From assembly GCA_003696105.1 (NCBI GenBank), contig RFGE01000070.1, forward strand, positions 1 through 44,700: 44,700 bases of DNA. The letters are read 5' to 3'. Shown here piece by piece: positions 17,558 through 25,384 of the stretch (its first letter is position 1; each line of letters begins with the position of its first letter). A program made the position numbers and the translations under genes. The notes below the pieces were generated by a model. The model made no database searches and was not told where the DNA came from. It was given only the letters and a program-made list of their open reading frames with translations. The stretch comes from Deltaproteobacteria bacterium (GTDB taxonomy: Bacteria > Myxococcota_A > Polyangia > Haliangiales > J016).

Positions 17558-19177
17558 TCAGGCGGCGACGAGCGCACCGCGCCGCGGGGCGGCCGCGAAC
17601 CGGTCCGGCCGCGCGCGATCCCACGCCGCGCGCCACGCACCGGGCGCCGCGCCGTCGCGCAGGCAACCGGGCTCGAGTTGTTCGTACAGCTCGGCGAAGC
17701 TGCGCACCTCGTGGTGCGCCACCCGCCGCATCACGTGTTCCGGGCCGATCTCGTCGGGTGACTCGAGCCCGGCGGCGCCGACGAGTTCGAGCAACGCTTC
17801 GATCGTGTCCGCGTGAAAGCGCGCAACGCGTTCCGCCTTCTTGTCGACGTCGATCGCTTTCGACAGCCGCGGATCGCTCGTCGCGATCCCGACCGGGCAC
17901 GTGTTGTCGTTGCACCGGCGCGCCTGGATGCAGCCGAGCGCCATCATCATGCCGCGCGCCGAGTTGCACACATCGGCGCCGAGGGCGATCGCGCGGGCGA
18001 TGTGGAACCCGGTAACGATCTTGCCGCTGGCGACGAGGCGGATGTCGTCGCGCAGCCCCGCGCCCACGAGCGCGTTGTGCACGAACGACAGCCCGTCGAC
18101 CAGCGGCATGCCGACGGAGTTGGCAAACTCCATCGGCGCCGCCCCCGTACCGCCCTCGGCGCCGTCCACCGTGATGAAATCCGGCGTGATGCCGGTGGCG
18201 AGCATCGCCTTGCAGATGGCGAGAAACTGTACCCGGTCGCCGACGCACAGCTTGAAGCCGACCGGCTTGCCGCCCGACAGCTGGCGCAGCCGCTCGACGA
18301 ACTCGAGCAGCCCCGCGGGCGTCGAAAACGCCGAGTGATACGGCGGCGACAGCACGTCCTGGCCGACCGGCACGCCGCGAATCGCCGCGATCTCCGGGCT
18401 GACCTTCGCGGCCGGCAAGATGCCGCCGTGGGCCGGCTTGGCCCCCTGCGACAGCTTGATCTCGATCATCCGCACCGACTCGATGTGCGATCGTTCGGCG
18501 AACACGTTCGCGTCGAACCGGCCGTCCGGCGTCCGGCAGCCGAAGTAGCCGGTGCCGATCTGCCACACCAGATCGCCGCCGTGCTCGAGGTGATACGGGC
18601 TCAACCCGCCCTCGCCCGTGTTGTGCCAGAACCCGCCGGTGCGCGCGCCGAGGTTGAGCGCGAGGATCGCCTGCTTGCTCAGCGACCCGTAGCTCATCGC
18701 CGACACGTTCAGGCGCGACGCGAGGTACGGCACGCGGCACCGCGGCCCGCCGATGCGCACGCGCGGCTCCGCCTCGCGCGGCGGACGCGGCGCGAGCGAG
18801 TGGACGAGCCACTCGTGCCCCACCGCGTACACGTCCCGCTTGGTCCCGAACGGGACGGTCTGCAACGCCCCCTTGGCGCGCTGATACACGATCGCGCGGT
18901 GCTCGCGGTCGAACGGCGCGCCGTCGGTGTCGGACTCGACGAAATACTGCTGGATCTCCGGGCGGATGGCCTCGAACAGGTACCGCCCGTGCCCGATGAC
19001 CGGGTAGTTGCGCAGCAGCGACCGCTTGGTCTGCAGCACGTCGTGCAGGCCCACCGCGACGATCGGCCCGACGCCGGCGAGCGCCCACAGCGCCGCCGCC
19101 GGCCGGCCGACCGCGGCCAGCGCGCCGATACCGGCCAAGCTCGCGACGACGAACGAAAAGAACCCGCGCCGAACCAT
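17558..19177 (-). CDS. Membrane-anchored FMN-binding glutamate-synthase-like protein
   Basis: A 539-residue protein. Residues about 5-45 form one or two membrane segments (FFSFVVASLAGIGALAAVG, then ALWALAGVGPIVAVGL). The rest is the FMN/Fe-S synthase domain of GltB without the glutaminase domain. Typical segments are RLNVSAMSYGSLSKQA, IEIKLSQGAKPAHGG and DFITVDGAEGGTGAAP. The [3Fe-4S] cysteines are Cys416, Cys422 and Cys427 in CIQARRCNDNTCPVG. Such proteins are annotated as FMN-binding glutamate synthase family; the real substrate is usually unproven. The ATG at 19177 is the first that precedes the membrane anchor. It is the first gene of an apparent operon with nhaA. A full GltBD pair exists elsewhere in the window, so this one probably has another role. 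Confidence 0.92.
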   Translation of the reverse strand: MVRRGFFSFVVASLAGIGALAAVGRPAAALWALAGVGPIVAVGLHDVLQTKRSLLRNYPVIGHGRYLFEAIRPEIQQYFVESDTDGAPFDREHRAIVYQRAKGALQTVPFGTKRDVYAVGHEWLVHSLAPRPPREAEPRVRIGGPRCRVPYLASRLNVSAMSYGSLSKQAILALNLGARTGGFWHNTGEGGLSPYHLEHGGDLVWQIGTGYFGCRTPDGRFDANVFAERSHIESVRMIEIKLSQGAKPAHGGILPAAKVSPEIAAIRGVPVGQDVLSPPYHSAFSTPAGLLEFVERLRQLSGGKPVGFKLCVGDRVQFLAICKAMLATGITPDFITVDGAEGGTGAAPMEFANSVGMPLVDGLSFVHNALVGAGLRDDIRLVASGKIVTGFHIARAIALGADVCNSARGMMMALGCIQARRCNDNTCPVGIATSDPRLSKAIDVDKKAERVARFHADTIEALLELVGAAGLESPDEIGPEHVMRRVAHHEVRSFAELYEQLEPGCLRDGAAPGAWRAAWDRARPDRFAAAPRRGALVAA

Positions 19178-19384
19178 GATGACCTGTGACTCGGCCGCGG
19201 CCGATTTCCCTTTAGTCGCCCCGCGGGCGCGCGGAATCGGCGGGCGTCGTCCCGCGCGCGACGATCGCGATGCACGGCGCGGGGCCAGCCAGGGGAGCCG
19301 ACGGACGAAGGGGGGCCCTTCCGTGCGGGGCGGTCCGACGCCGCCGGCGCCGCGAGGCCGGTAGCAGATCGGCGCGCTTGTCTG

Positions 19385-19390
19385 TAGGGT
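19385..19390 (+). promoter_or_regulatory. Candidate -10 box (TAGGGT) of a leaderless gene
   Basis: TAGGGT ends 6 nt before the DUF924 ATG at 19397. The rest of the 19178-19396 gap shows no gene or clear structure. Confidence 0.5.
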
Positions 19391-19396
19391 GGCGAC

Positions 19397-19975
19397 ATGG
19401 ACATCGGCCCCGACGACGTGTTGGCGTGGTGGTTCGACGCGGGCGACGACCCGCAAAAACGCTGGTTCGTCCGCTCGGACGCGGTGGACGCGGAGATCCG
19501 CGACCGCTTCGGCGACGTGTGGGAGAAAGCGGCCGGCGGCGAGCTGGACTCGTGGGCCGACACGCCGCGCGGCCGGCTCGCGCTGATCGTGGTGCTCGAC
19601 CAGTTGTCCCGCAACCTGCACCGCGACTCGCCCGTCGCGTACCGCCAGGACGCGCGCGCGCGCGCGCTGGCCGAGGACGCCATCGCGCGCGGATGGGACG
19701 CACAGCTGGCCCCGTTCGAGCGCGCGTTCTTGTACATGCCACTGATGCACGCCGAAGACCTCGCGGCGCAAGAGTTGTCGGTCGCGAAGTTCGAGGCGCT
19801 GGCCGCCGAGCAGCCGGCCGATCGGCGCGCACCGTTCGAGTCGTTCGCCGACTACGCGCGCAAGCACCGCGACGTGATCGCGCGCTTCGGCCGGTTCCCG
19901 CACCGCAACGCCGAACTCGGCCGCGACACGACCGACGCCGAGCGCGCATTCCTCGCCACCGGGCGCGGGTTCTGA
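19397..19975 (+). CDS. DUF924 family protein
   Basis: A 192-residue protein matching DUF924 over its whole length. The N-terminus reads DDVLAWWFDAGDDPQKRWF. The central VVLDQLSRNLHRDSP is followed by FERAFLYMPLMHAEDL and a C-terminal GRFPHRNAELGRDTT. The family is all-alpha and TPR-like, with no established biochemical function. The start is supported by the domain beginning at residue 5 and by TAGGGT 6 nt upstream. The gene is divergent from the glutamate-synthase-like gene and is followed by EI24 with its own promoter-like hexamer. Confidence 0.95.
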   Translation: MDIGPDDVLAWWFDAGDDPQKRWFVRSDAVDAEIRDRFGDVWEKAAGGELDSWADTPRGRLALIVVLDQLSRNLHRDSPVAYRQDARARALAEDAIARGWDAQLAPFERAFLYMPLMHAEDLAAQELSVAKFEALAAEQPADRRAPFESFADYARKHRDVIARFGRFPHRNAELGRDTTDAERAFLATGRGF

Positions 19976-20020
19976 CCGGCCGCCGGCGAACCCGCGGCGG
20001 CCGGTGAACCTCCCGCGTGG

Positions 20021-20026
20021 TACAAC
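20021..20026 (+). promoter_or_regulatory. Candidate -10 box (TACAAC) of the EI24 gene
   Basis: TACAAC ends 6 nt before ATG 20033. It departs from TANNNT in the last base only. Confidence 0.4.
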
Positions 20027-20032
20027 CGCGCG

Positions 20033-20815
20033 ATGGTGTCCGACTTCGGCCGCGGCGTCGCCGACGTCCAGCGCGGCGCGCGGTTCGTGCTCGCGCGACC
20101 GCGCCTGTGGGTGTGGCTGGCCGCACCGGCCGCCGTCGCGCTCGTCGTCCTCGCCGGCGTCGTGTGGCTAGCCGTGGCGTGGGCCAGCCCCGCGATCGAC
20201 GCGGCCGCCGCCGTGTTGCCGGACGCCGTCGAGCGAGTCGCCGCCGGCGCGCTCACGGTCGTGCTGATCGCGCTGCTCGCGGTGGCCGGCTACTTCGCGT
20301 TCTTCGCGATCGCCGCGCTGTTGTCCGCGCCGTTCAACGAAATGTTGTCCGAGGCGATCGAAGTCGAGATCACCGGCGCGCCGCCGCCGCCGTCGTCGCT
20401 CGGGCGACTGGTGCGGGACGTCGCCGTCGGCATCGGCCACGCGCTGCGCCGCGTCATCAAGTACGCCGCGACCGTCGCGCTGCTGGTCGCCGTCGGCGCG
20501 GTCGTCCCGGTGGTCGGCGCGATCGCGTCGGCGATCGGCGGCGTGTGGGTCACGGCGCAGTTCGCCGCCTACGACGCCTACGATGCCGTGTGGGCGCGCA
20601 AGGGCTGGCGCTACGCCGACAAGCTCGCATACGTGCGCCGCCATCGCGGGCGCGCACTCGGACTCGGCGCCGCGATCGCCGCGCTCATGGCCGTGCCGGG
20701 CTTCAACCTGCTCGCGCTGTCGTTCGGCGCCGCCGGAGCCACGCTCGCCTTCGTGTCGACCGGCGACGACAACGCGGCCGCCGTCGCTGCGTCCTCCGCG
20801 CGCGCCACCGGCTAG
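20033..20815 (+). CDS. EI24-domain (CysZ-like) membrane protein
   Basis: A 260-residue protein with four to six hydrophobic segments. The N-terminal FGRGVADVQRGARFVLARP and later FFAIAALLSAPFNEMLSEAIE are typical of the EI24/CysZ family, which includes sulfate permeases and other inner-membrane proteins. Transport of sulfate is possible but not shown; no cysteine-biosynthesis gene is adjacent. The TAG stop codon lies within the CTAG that forms the outer edge of a palindrome-ended element. The insertion thus abuts the gene end without visibly truncating it, and the C-terminal SSARATG is an ordinary tail. The start is supported by TACAAC 6 nt upstream. Confidence 0.88.
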   Translation: MVSDFGRGVADVQRGARFVLARPRLWVWLAAPAAVALVVLAGVVWLAVAWASPAIDAAAAVLPDAVERVAAGALTVVLIALLAVAGYFAFFAIAALLSAPFNEMLSEAIEVEITGAPPPPSSLGRLVRDVAVGIGHALRRVIKYAATVALLVAVGAVVPVVGAIASAIGGVWVTAQFAAYDAYDAVWARKGWRYADKLAYVRRHRGRALGLGAAIAALMAVPGFNLLALSFGAAGATLAFVSTGDDNAAAVAASSARATG

Positions 20816-20973
20816 GGGCTGTCCCTGAATACAGCACACCACATCCTATGTCCCTGAAAGCTGATGCTGCGTTGCTCCTCAGTTACTTGGGCCCACCAAG
20901 CGCCTTCGTCGCGCCTTGCCTCAGATTCCATGGACTTCGCCTGAGGCGCACTGCATTCAGGGACAGCCCCTAG
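20812..20973. mobile_element. MITE-like element, 162 bp, with 23-bp terminal inverted repeats
   Basis: The ends 20812-20834 and 20951-20973 are inverted repeats matching at 22 of 23 positions; each outer end reads CTAGGGGCTGTCCCTGAAT. Because CTAG is its own complement, the outermost 4 bp may be a target-site duplication. TGTCCCTGAA recurs directly inside the left end (20849-20858). Internal hairpins are CTTGG/CCAAG (20886-20900) and GCCTCAG/CTGAGGC (20918-20947). The element has lower GC than its surroundings and encodes no transposase. It is probably mobilised by an enzyme elsewhere in the genome. Confidence 0.75.
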
Positions 20974-20978
20974 TCGAC

Positions 20979-21017
20979 TTGCCTGTACGACAGGCAACGT
21001 GGCTAGCCGCGTAGCCA
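20979..21017. promoter_or_regulatory. Two adjacent inverted repeats upstream of the secreted Cys-rich lipoprotein
   Basis: TTGCCTGT-ACG-ACAGGCAA (20979-20997) is a perfect palindrome with 8-bp arms. TGGCTA-N6-TAGCCA (21000-21017) follows 2 nt later. A possible -35 TTGACG (21019-21024) with TAGCAG 18 nt further (21043-21048) comes next. The arrangement suggests operators for the gene at 21082, though the first hairpin could instead be an outward part of the mobile element. Confidence 0.5.
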
Positions 21018-21081
21018 GTTGACGCGTCGATCCGAACCGTAGTAGCAGGCCTCCCACACTCACCTACGGAGGTCCCCCCTG

Positions 21082-22080
21082 ATGACGCTCACCACCCGGT
21101 TTTCCCTTCCCCTGTCCTTGTCCCTCCTCCTGTTCGCGTGCGCGCCGGCGTCCGAAGAGGACGTCGGCGCGGCGCGCGGCCTTGCTCCCTCGGGCAAGGC
21201 CGACGGCGCCGGCTCGTGCGACCTCGGCACGTGCGGCGGCCAGGCAGCCGGCGGTTGCTGGTGCGACGACCTGTGCGCCGGTTACGGCGACTGCTGCGCC
21301 AACGCCGGCGACGTGTGCGGCGTCGACGAGTGCGACGCGAACGCGAACACCGGCTGCGCCGACGGCGAAACGTGCGTCGCCGGAGAACCCAACCTGTGCC
21401 ACGCGCCGGCGTCGTGCGGCCCGCAGGCCGCGACCGGCGTCGGTCTGTGCGAGCGGTTCTTCGGCTACGCGTGGAACGGCGTCGACTGCGTCGGCGTAAG
21501 CGGTTGCTCGTGCAACGGTGACGACTGCGACGCGCTGTACACGTCACCCGATGCGTGCCGGACCGCGCACGCGGCCTGCTATCCGGGCGAGGGCTGCCCC
21601 GACTGGACGTCGCCCGAGGTCAAGTACGTGTCGTTCGACCCGGCGACCTGCGCCACCGTCCGCTTCCAGTGTGCGGAGGGCAAGCGCCCGTTCTCGAACG
21701 AGTGCGGCTGCGGCTGCGAGCCGGAAGCGCCGGCGATGTGCGGCGGCATCGCCAACATCCAGTGCACCGGCGCCAACGACTACTGCGACGTGTCCGGCCA
21801 CTGCGGCGCGACCGACCAGAGCGGCGTGTGCCGCGAGCGGCCGCAGTTCTGCCCGGAGGTCTACCAGCCGGTGTGCGGCTGCGACGGCACCACGTACGGC
21901 AACGCATGCAAGGCGGCGGCCGCCGGCGCGAGCGTCGCGTCCGAGGGGCCGTGCAAGCCGGCGCCCAACAGCTGCGCCGACCACTGCGGCGGCTCGTCCG
22001 AGGACGGGTCGTGCTGGTGCGACGCGGCCTGCTCGTACTACGGCGACTGCTGCGCCGACAAGGCGAGCACCTGCGGCTGA
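21082..22080 (+). CDS. Secreted Cys-rich lipoprotein with somatomedin-B-like and Kazal modules
   Basis: A 332-residue exported protein. The signal peptide ends LLLFAC (Cys14), so it is probably lipidated. Modules in order: a somatomedin-B-like domain (about 35-73; CGGQAAGGCWC to LCAGYGDCC); a Cys-rich region with GYAWNGVDCVGVSGCSCNG; a variable region ending CGCGCEPE; a Kazal-type inhibitor domain (about 255-293; CPEVYQPVCGCDGTTYGNAC); and a second somatomedin-B-like domain at the C-terminus (SCWCDAACSYYGDCC). Kazal domains inhibit serine proteases; somatomedin-B folds mediate protein binding in animals. The ATG is preceded by GGAGG (21068-21072) with a 9-nt spacer. A strong terminator follows, so it is a single-gene transcript. 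Action at the cell surface is inferred. Confidence 0.9.
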   Translation: MTLTTRFSLPLSLSLLLFACAPASEEDVGAARGLAPSGKADGAGSCDLGTCGGQAAGGCWCDDLCAGYGDCCANAGDVCGVDECDANANTGCADGETCVAGEPNLCHAPASCGPQAATGVGLCERFFGYAWNGVDCVGVSGCSCNGDDCDALYTSPDACRTAHAACYPGEGCPDWTSPEVKYVSFDPATCATVRFQCAEGKRPFSNECGCGCEPEAPAMCGGIANIQCTGANDYCDVSGHCGATDQSGVCRERPQFCPEVYQPVCGCDGTTYGNACKAAAAGASVASEGPCKPAPNSCADHCGGSSEDGSCWCDAACSYYGDCCADKASTCG

Positions 22081-22100
22081 CGCCGAGCCGATGGATCCGG

Positions 22101-22132
22101 CGGGGGCGCTTCGGCGCCCCCGTTTTTTTTTT
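22101..22132 (+). terminator. Rho-independent terminator with a UUCG tetraloop
   Basis: Perfect 9-bp GC stem (CGGGGGCGC / GCGCCCCCG, 22101-22109 and 22114-22122) closed by TTCG, then ten T residues (22123-22132). It lies 20 nt after the stop of the lipoprotein gene. Confidence 0.95.
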
Positions 22133-22206
22133 GCGACGCCGGCGGACGGCGCGGCGCGATCGCGACGCGCGCGCCGGCGGTCCCGGGCCGGCGCGACGGC
22201 GCGCCG

Positions 22207-22632
22207 TCAGAACGGCCGCACCGCCGCGAGCACGACGATCGCCGCGACCAGCAGCTCGATCGCCGCGAGCAGCCATCCCGGCGGCGCGGCGACCTGTCCG
22301 CGGGAGAACCGGCCGACCTTGACCCGCACGAGCCCGTGCAGCGCCACGAGCCCGACGACCGCCGCGAGCTTGGCGTGCATCCAGCCGCCGGTCTTCAGCG
22401 GCGACGGCTCGAGACCGAACAACATCCACAGCCCGGCCGCGATCGCGACCGTCGCGCCGATGTCCATCGCCATCGCGAGCCGTTTTTCCAGCGCCTCGAA
22501 CGCGCCGCGCGCGGCGTCGCCGGCGGCCGCGTGCGCGCGCAGGGCGAACGCGCAGCCGACCAGCGCGCCCACCCACGCGACGAACCCGTAGATGTGGACG
22601 GCGCGCACCCATTTGAACGTGTCGAGATCCAT
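22207..22632 (-). CDS. hemJ: HemJ-type protoporphyrinogen oxidase
   Basis: A 141-residue membrane protein with four hydrophobic helices matching the HemJ (UPF0093) pattern: FKWVRAVHIYGFVAWVGAL in helix 1, FEALEKRLAMAMDIG, then GGWMHAKLAAVVGLVALHG, and the C-terminal VLAAVRPF. HemJ oxidises protoporphyrinogen IX to protoporphyrin IX in the inner membrane, and the conserved His residues (helix 1; WMHAKL) are in place. It could instead be a CopD-like relative. ATG 22632 is preferred because the family normally begins close to the first Trp-x-x-x-His. ATG 22647 would add five residues and overlaps a TATGAC hexamer. No other heme gene is nearby. Confidence 0.82.
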   Translation of the reverse strand: MDLDTFKWVRAVHIYGFVAWVGALVGCAFALRAHAAAGDAARGAFEALEKRLAMAMDIGATVAIAAGLWMLFGLEPSPLKTGGWMHAKLAAVVGLVALHGLVRVKVGRFSRGQVAAPPGWLLAAIELLVAAIVVLAAVRPF

Positions 22633-22726
22633 GGTCGCTGCCGTCATACCACCGGGCGGCCGGCGGGGCCATCGGTCGCGGCCGCCGCCCGACGCCGGCG
22701 GCGCCCCCCCGGCGACACCGCGGCGC

Positions 22727-23458
22727 TCACGCCGCCGACAGCGCCCGCGCCGTGCGCCGCGCCCACCGCGCGACGCGCGGGTCCACGGGGCGCCGGTAGT
22801 AGCGCCGGCACTCGTCCTCGCGCCCGCGCACGACCCGCTTGCCGCGCAGCTCGCCGCGCCACTCGGTGACCACGGTCGCCTGGCCTTCCGGCGCGCCCGG
22901 CCGCCGAGAATAGATCACGACCCAGTCGCCGACGTGGCCGGTCCGGTGCGCGCGCTCGGTGTTCGAAAACAGCACCGTGAACCGCCAATCGCCGCGCCGA
23001 GGATGCCAGATCGGCAGCCACGCGCGCGCCTCGGGGTTGCGTTTGCGGGGTGCGATGCGCGGCAGCCGCCCCGCGCGCGCCAGCCGGCGGTACTCGTCGT
23101 CCAGTTCCAACAAAACGCCCACCGGGGGGCGCGCCGCTGCCGCGCCTGCCGACGACACCGGCGGAACCAGGTCCGCAGCCGCTGCGCCGTCGGCGCGCCG
23201 AGCCCCGGTGGGCGATACGGGCACAGCCGTGCTCCGTTTCGCTCCCACCGGCGCGCGCGGCGACTCTGCGCCTGTCGCGTGCATCGGTGCCCGGTCCGTG
23301 GCCGTTGCGCGGTGCGGCCGCGCGCGGCCGGTGGGAGGTGCCGGCGAGGAGGTCGTGGCCTCCGCGGGCGTCCAGCGCGCGCCTCCGAACTGGTCTGCTT
23401 GCGGAGTTCGGCCCGCGTCCGTTGCGCGGTGCGAGCGCTCTCGGCCGGAGGGTTCCAC
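22727..23458 (-). CDS. Orphan PolX-associated C-terminal domain with a disordered N-terminal extension
   Basis: A 243-residue protein in two parts. Residues about 110-240 ([64 protein letters not shown]) match, from memory, the C-terminal domain of bacterial proteins whose N-terminal half is a helix-hairpin-helix DNA-binding (PolX-like) region. Here that half is missing. Instead there are about 105 residues of low-complexity Ala/Pro/Arg/Thr sequence with two related units, [12 protein letters not shown] and [12 protein letters not shown]. Neither other frame of 23100-23550 shows a helix-hairpin-helix, so this does not look like a simple frameshift. The GTG at 23458 is the first possible start; ATG 23284 would shorten it to 185 residues. 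Function is unknown, perhaps nucleic-acid related. Confidence 0.72.
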   Translation of the reverse strand: MEPSGRERSHRATDAGRTPQADQFGGARWTPAEATTSSPAPPTGRARPHRATATDRAPMHATGAESPRAPVGAKRSTAVPVSPTGARRADGAAAADLVPPVSSAGAAAARPPVGVLLELDDEYRRLARAGRLPRIAPRKRNPEARAWLPIWHPRRGDWRFTVLFSNTERAHRTGHVGDWVVIYSRRPGAPEGQATVVTEWRGELRGKRVVRGREDECRRYYRRPVDPRVARWARRTARALSAA

Positions 23459-23555
23459 GCCTGGCCTCGCTTTCCACCGGTGAACGTAATCACTCCCGCC
23501 GCGCGCGCAAGACGCGGGCTTCTCTCACCGGCAGCGTTGTGCCATCGTCGCGGCG

Positions 23556-25328
23556 ATGCAGAACCCACGCTCGACCGGCACCCACGGCGGCGCGCTCATC
23601 GCCGACGTGCTCGCGGCGCGCGGCGTCGCGCACCTGTTCACCCTGTGCGGCGGCCACATCTCGCCGATCCTCGTCGGCGCCAAGGCGCGCGGCATTCGCG
23701 TCGTCGACGTGCGCGACGAGGTGTCCGCCGTGTTCGCCGCGGACGCGGTCGCACGCATGACCGGCATCCCGGGCGTCGCCGCCGTCACCGCGGGTCCCGG
23801 CGTCACCAACACCGTCACCGCGGTCAAGAACGCCCAGATGGCGCAGTCGCCGGTGGTCGTGTTCGGCGGCGCCACCGGCACCCTGCTCAAGGGGCGCGGC
23901 TCGCTGCAGGACATCGATCAGCTGTCGATCATGAAGCCGATCACGAAGTGGGCGACGACCGTGCGCACGCTGCCGAGCCTGGCGCCCACCGTCGAAAAAG
24001 CGCTGGACGTCGCCGCGTCCGGCGTCCCCGGCCCGGTGTTCGTCGAGGTGCCGGTCGACCTGCTGTACCCGGAGGACATGGTGCGCGAGATGTACCTGTC
24101 CGAAAGCGGCGTCCGCAACGCGGACCACCTCGGCGCCAAGGCGCTCGAGCTGTTCATCAAGGGGCACCTGTACCGCCAGTTTCACCAGCCGCACCTGCCG
24201 ATCGACGTGTCGCTGCGCGACGTGAAGCTGCCGCAGGTGCGCAGCCCGCGCGACAAGATCGGCGACGCGGCGGCCGCGCTGCGCCGCGCGCAGCGGCCGG
24301 CGCTCGTCGTCGGCAGCCAGGCGCTCGTCAACTGCCGCGACGCGCAGGCGATCGCCGCCGCGGTCGAATCGATCGGCGCGCCGGTGTGGCTCGGCGGGCT
24401 CGCGCGCGGACTGCTCGGCCGCCACAGCGACATTCAGTTCCGCCACAAGCGCAGCCAGGCGCTGCGCGAGGCGGACGTCGTGGTCGTCGCGGGCTTCCCG
24501 TTCGACTTCCGCCTCAAGTACGGCCGCGCGATCGGCTCGAAGGCCACGCTGATCGCCGCCAACCTCAGCGCGCACGAGATGCGCAAAAACCGCCGCGCCG
24601 ACATCGCCGTGCAGATGAACGCGGGCCAGTTCCTCATCGACCTGGCGGCGGAACTCGGCGGCGCCGCCGGTCCGTGGGACGAGTGGTTGTCGACGCTGCG
24701 CGATCGGGAGCGCGCCCGGGATGCCGAGATCGCCGAGGGCGCGAAACGCCCGGGCGACGGCGGGCTCGTCAACCCGCTCGATTTCTTCCTGCAGCTCGAA
24801 GACAAGCTCGCGGACGACGCCGTGCTCGTGGTCGACGGCGGCGACTTCGTCGCGACGGCCGCCTACATCCTGCGGCCGCGCGGGCCGCTGCGCTGGCTGG
24901 ACCCCGGCGTGTTCGGCACCCTCGGCGTCGGCGGCGGGTTCGCGATCGGCGCGTCGCTGGTCTACCCGCAGTCCGAGGTGTGGCTGATCTACGGCGACGG
25001 GTCGTGTGCCTACAGCCTCGCCGAGTTCGACACCTACGCGCGCCACGGGCTTGCGCCCATCGCGGTAATCGGCACCGACGGCTCGTGGGCCCAGATCGCG
25101 CGGGAACAGGTGCCGATGCTCGGCGACGACGTCGGCACGGTGCTGGCGCGCACCGCGTACCACGAGGTCGCGCGCGGCTACGGCGGCGAGGGGCTGTTGC
25201 TCACCGACCCGGCGCGCATCGGCGACACGCTCGACGAGGCCAAGGCGATCGCGCGCTCGGGCCGGCCCGTGTGCGTCAACGTGCACATCGCGCGCAGCGA
25301 CTTCCGCGAAGGCTCGATTTCGATGTGA
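23556..25328 (+). CDS. ThDP-dependent 2-hydroxyacyl-CoA lyase / acetolactate-synthase-like enzyme (ILVBL type)
   Basis: A 590-residue thiamine-diphosphate enzyme with PYR, central and PP domains. The ThDP-activating glutamate is Glu55 in [16 protein letters not shown]. The cofactor motif starts YGDGS (Asp481), and GTDGSW places Asp508 at the usual metal-ligand spacing. The segments [37 protein letters not shown] and the terminal DFREGSISM resemble human ILVBL/HACL2 more than true acetolactate synthase. Likely chemistry is cleavage or formation of 2-hydroxyacyl C-C bonds; the substrate is unknown. No small regulatory subunit (IlvH/N) lies nearby, which also argues against branched-chain synthesis. 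The dipeptidase homologue 57 nt downstream has its own promoter-like hexamer. Confidence 0.92.
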   Translation: MQNPRSTGTHGGALIADVLAARGVAHLFTLCGGHISPILVGAKARGIRVVDVRDEVSAVFAADAVARMTGIPGVAAVTAGPGVTNTVTAVKNAQMAQSPVVVFGGATGTLLKGRGSLQDIDQLSIMKPITKWATTVRTLPSLAPTVEKALDVAASGVPGPVFVEVPVDLLYPEDMVREMYLSESGVRNADHLGAKALELFIKGHLYRQFHQPHLPIDVSLRDVKLPQVRSPRDKIGDAAAALRRAQRPALVVGSQALVNCRDAQAIAAAVESIGAPVWLGGLARGLLGRHSDIQFRHKRSQALREADVVVVAGFPFDFRLKYGRAIGSKATLIAANLSAHEMRKNRRADIAVQMNAGQFLIDLAAELGGAAGPWDEWLSTLRDRERARDAEIAEGAKRPGDGGLVNPLDFFLQLEDKLADDAVLVVDGGDFVATAAYILRPRGPLRWLDPGVFGTLGVGGGFAIGASLVYPQSEVWLIYGDGSCAYSLAEFDTYARHGLAPIAVIGTDGSWAQIAREQVPMLGDDVGTVLARTAYHEVARGYGGEGLLLTDPARIGDTLDEAKAIARSGRPVCVNVHIARSDFREGSISM

Positions 25329-25371
25329 TCGAAGACCGCGCCGGCGGTCGCGCCGGCGCGCCCCGATGCGC

Positions 25372-25377
25372 TACCGT
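25372..25377 (+). promoter_or_regulatory. Candidate -10 box (TACCGT) of a leaderless gene
   Basis: TACCGT ends 7 nt before ATG 25385 of the M19 peptidase homologue. Confidence 0.5.
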
Positions 25378-25384
25378 CTCGCCG

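Noticed and set aside
20812-21063. Possible transposase fragment within the palindrome-ended element
   Set aside because: Short ORFs on both strands end alike (AFRDSP / VFRDSP) only because of the inverted repeats. No catalytic motif is visible.
22915-23568. Frameshifted helix-hairpin-helix remnant upstream of the PolX-associated domain
   Set aside because: Neither alternative minus-strand frame shows a GxG hairpin or related sequence.
25071-25085. Loss of the ThDP metal-ligand Asn in the ILVBL-like enzyme (GTDGSW instead of NN)
   Set aside because: Counting from Asp481 the ligand position is Asp508, and ILVBL-type relatives also have Asp there, so this is a subfamily feature.
22592-25384. 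Long N-terminal extension of the M19 frame
   Set aside because: It is antisense to hemJ and the PolX-associated gene and out of frame with the ThDP enzyme. The M19 domain begins just after ATG 25385, which also has a promoter-like hexamer.
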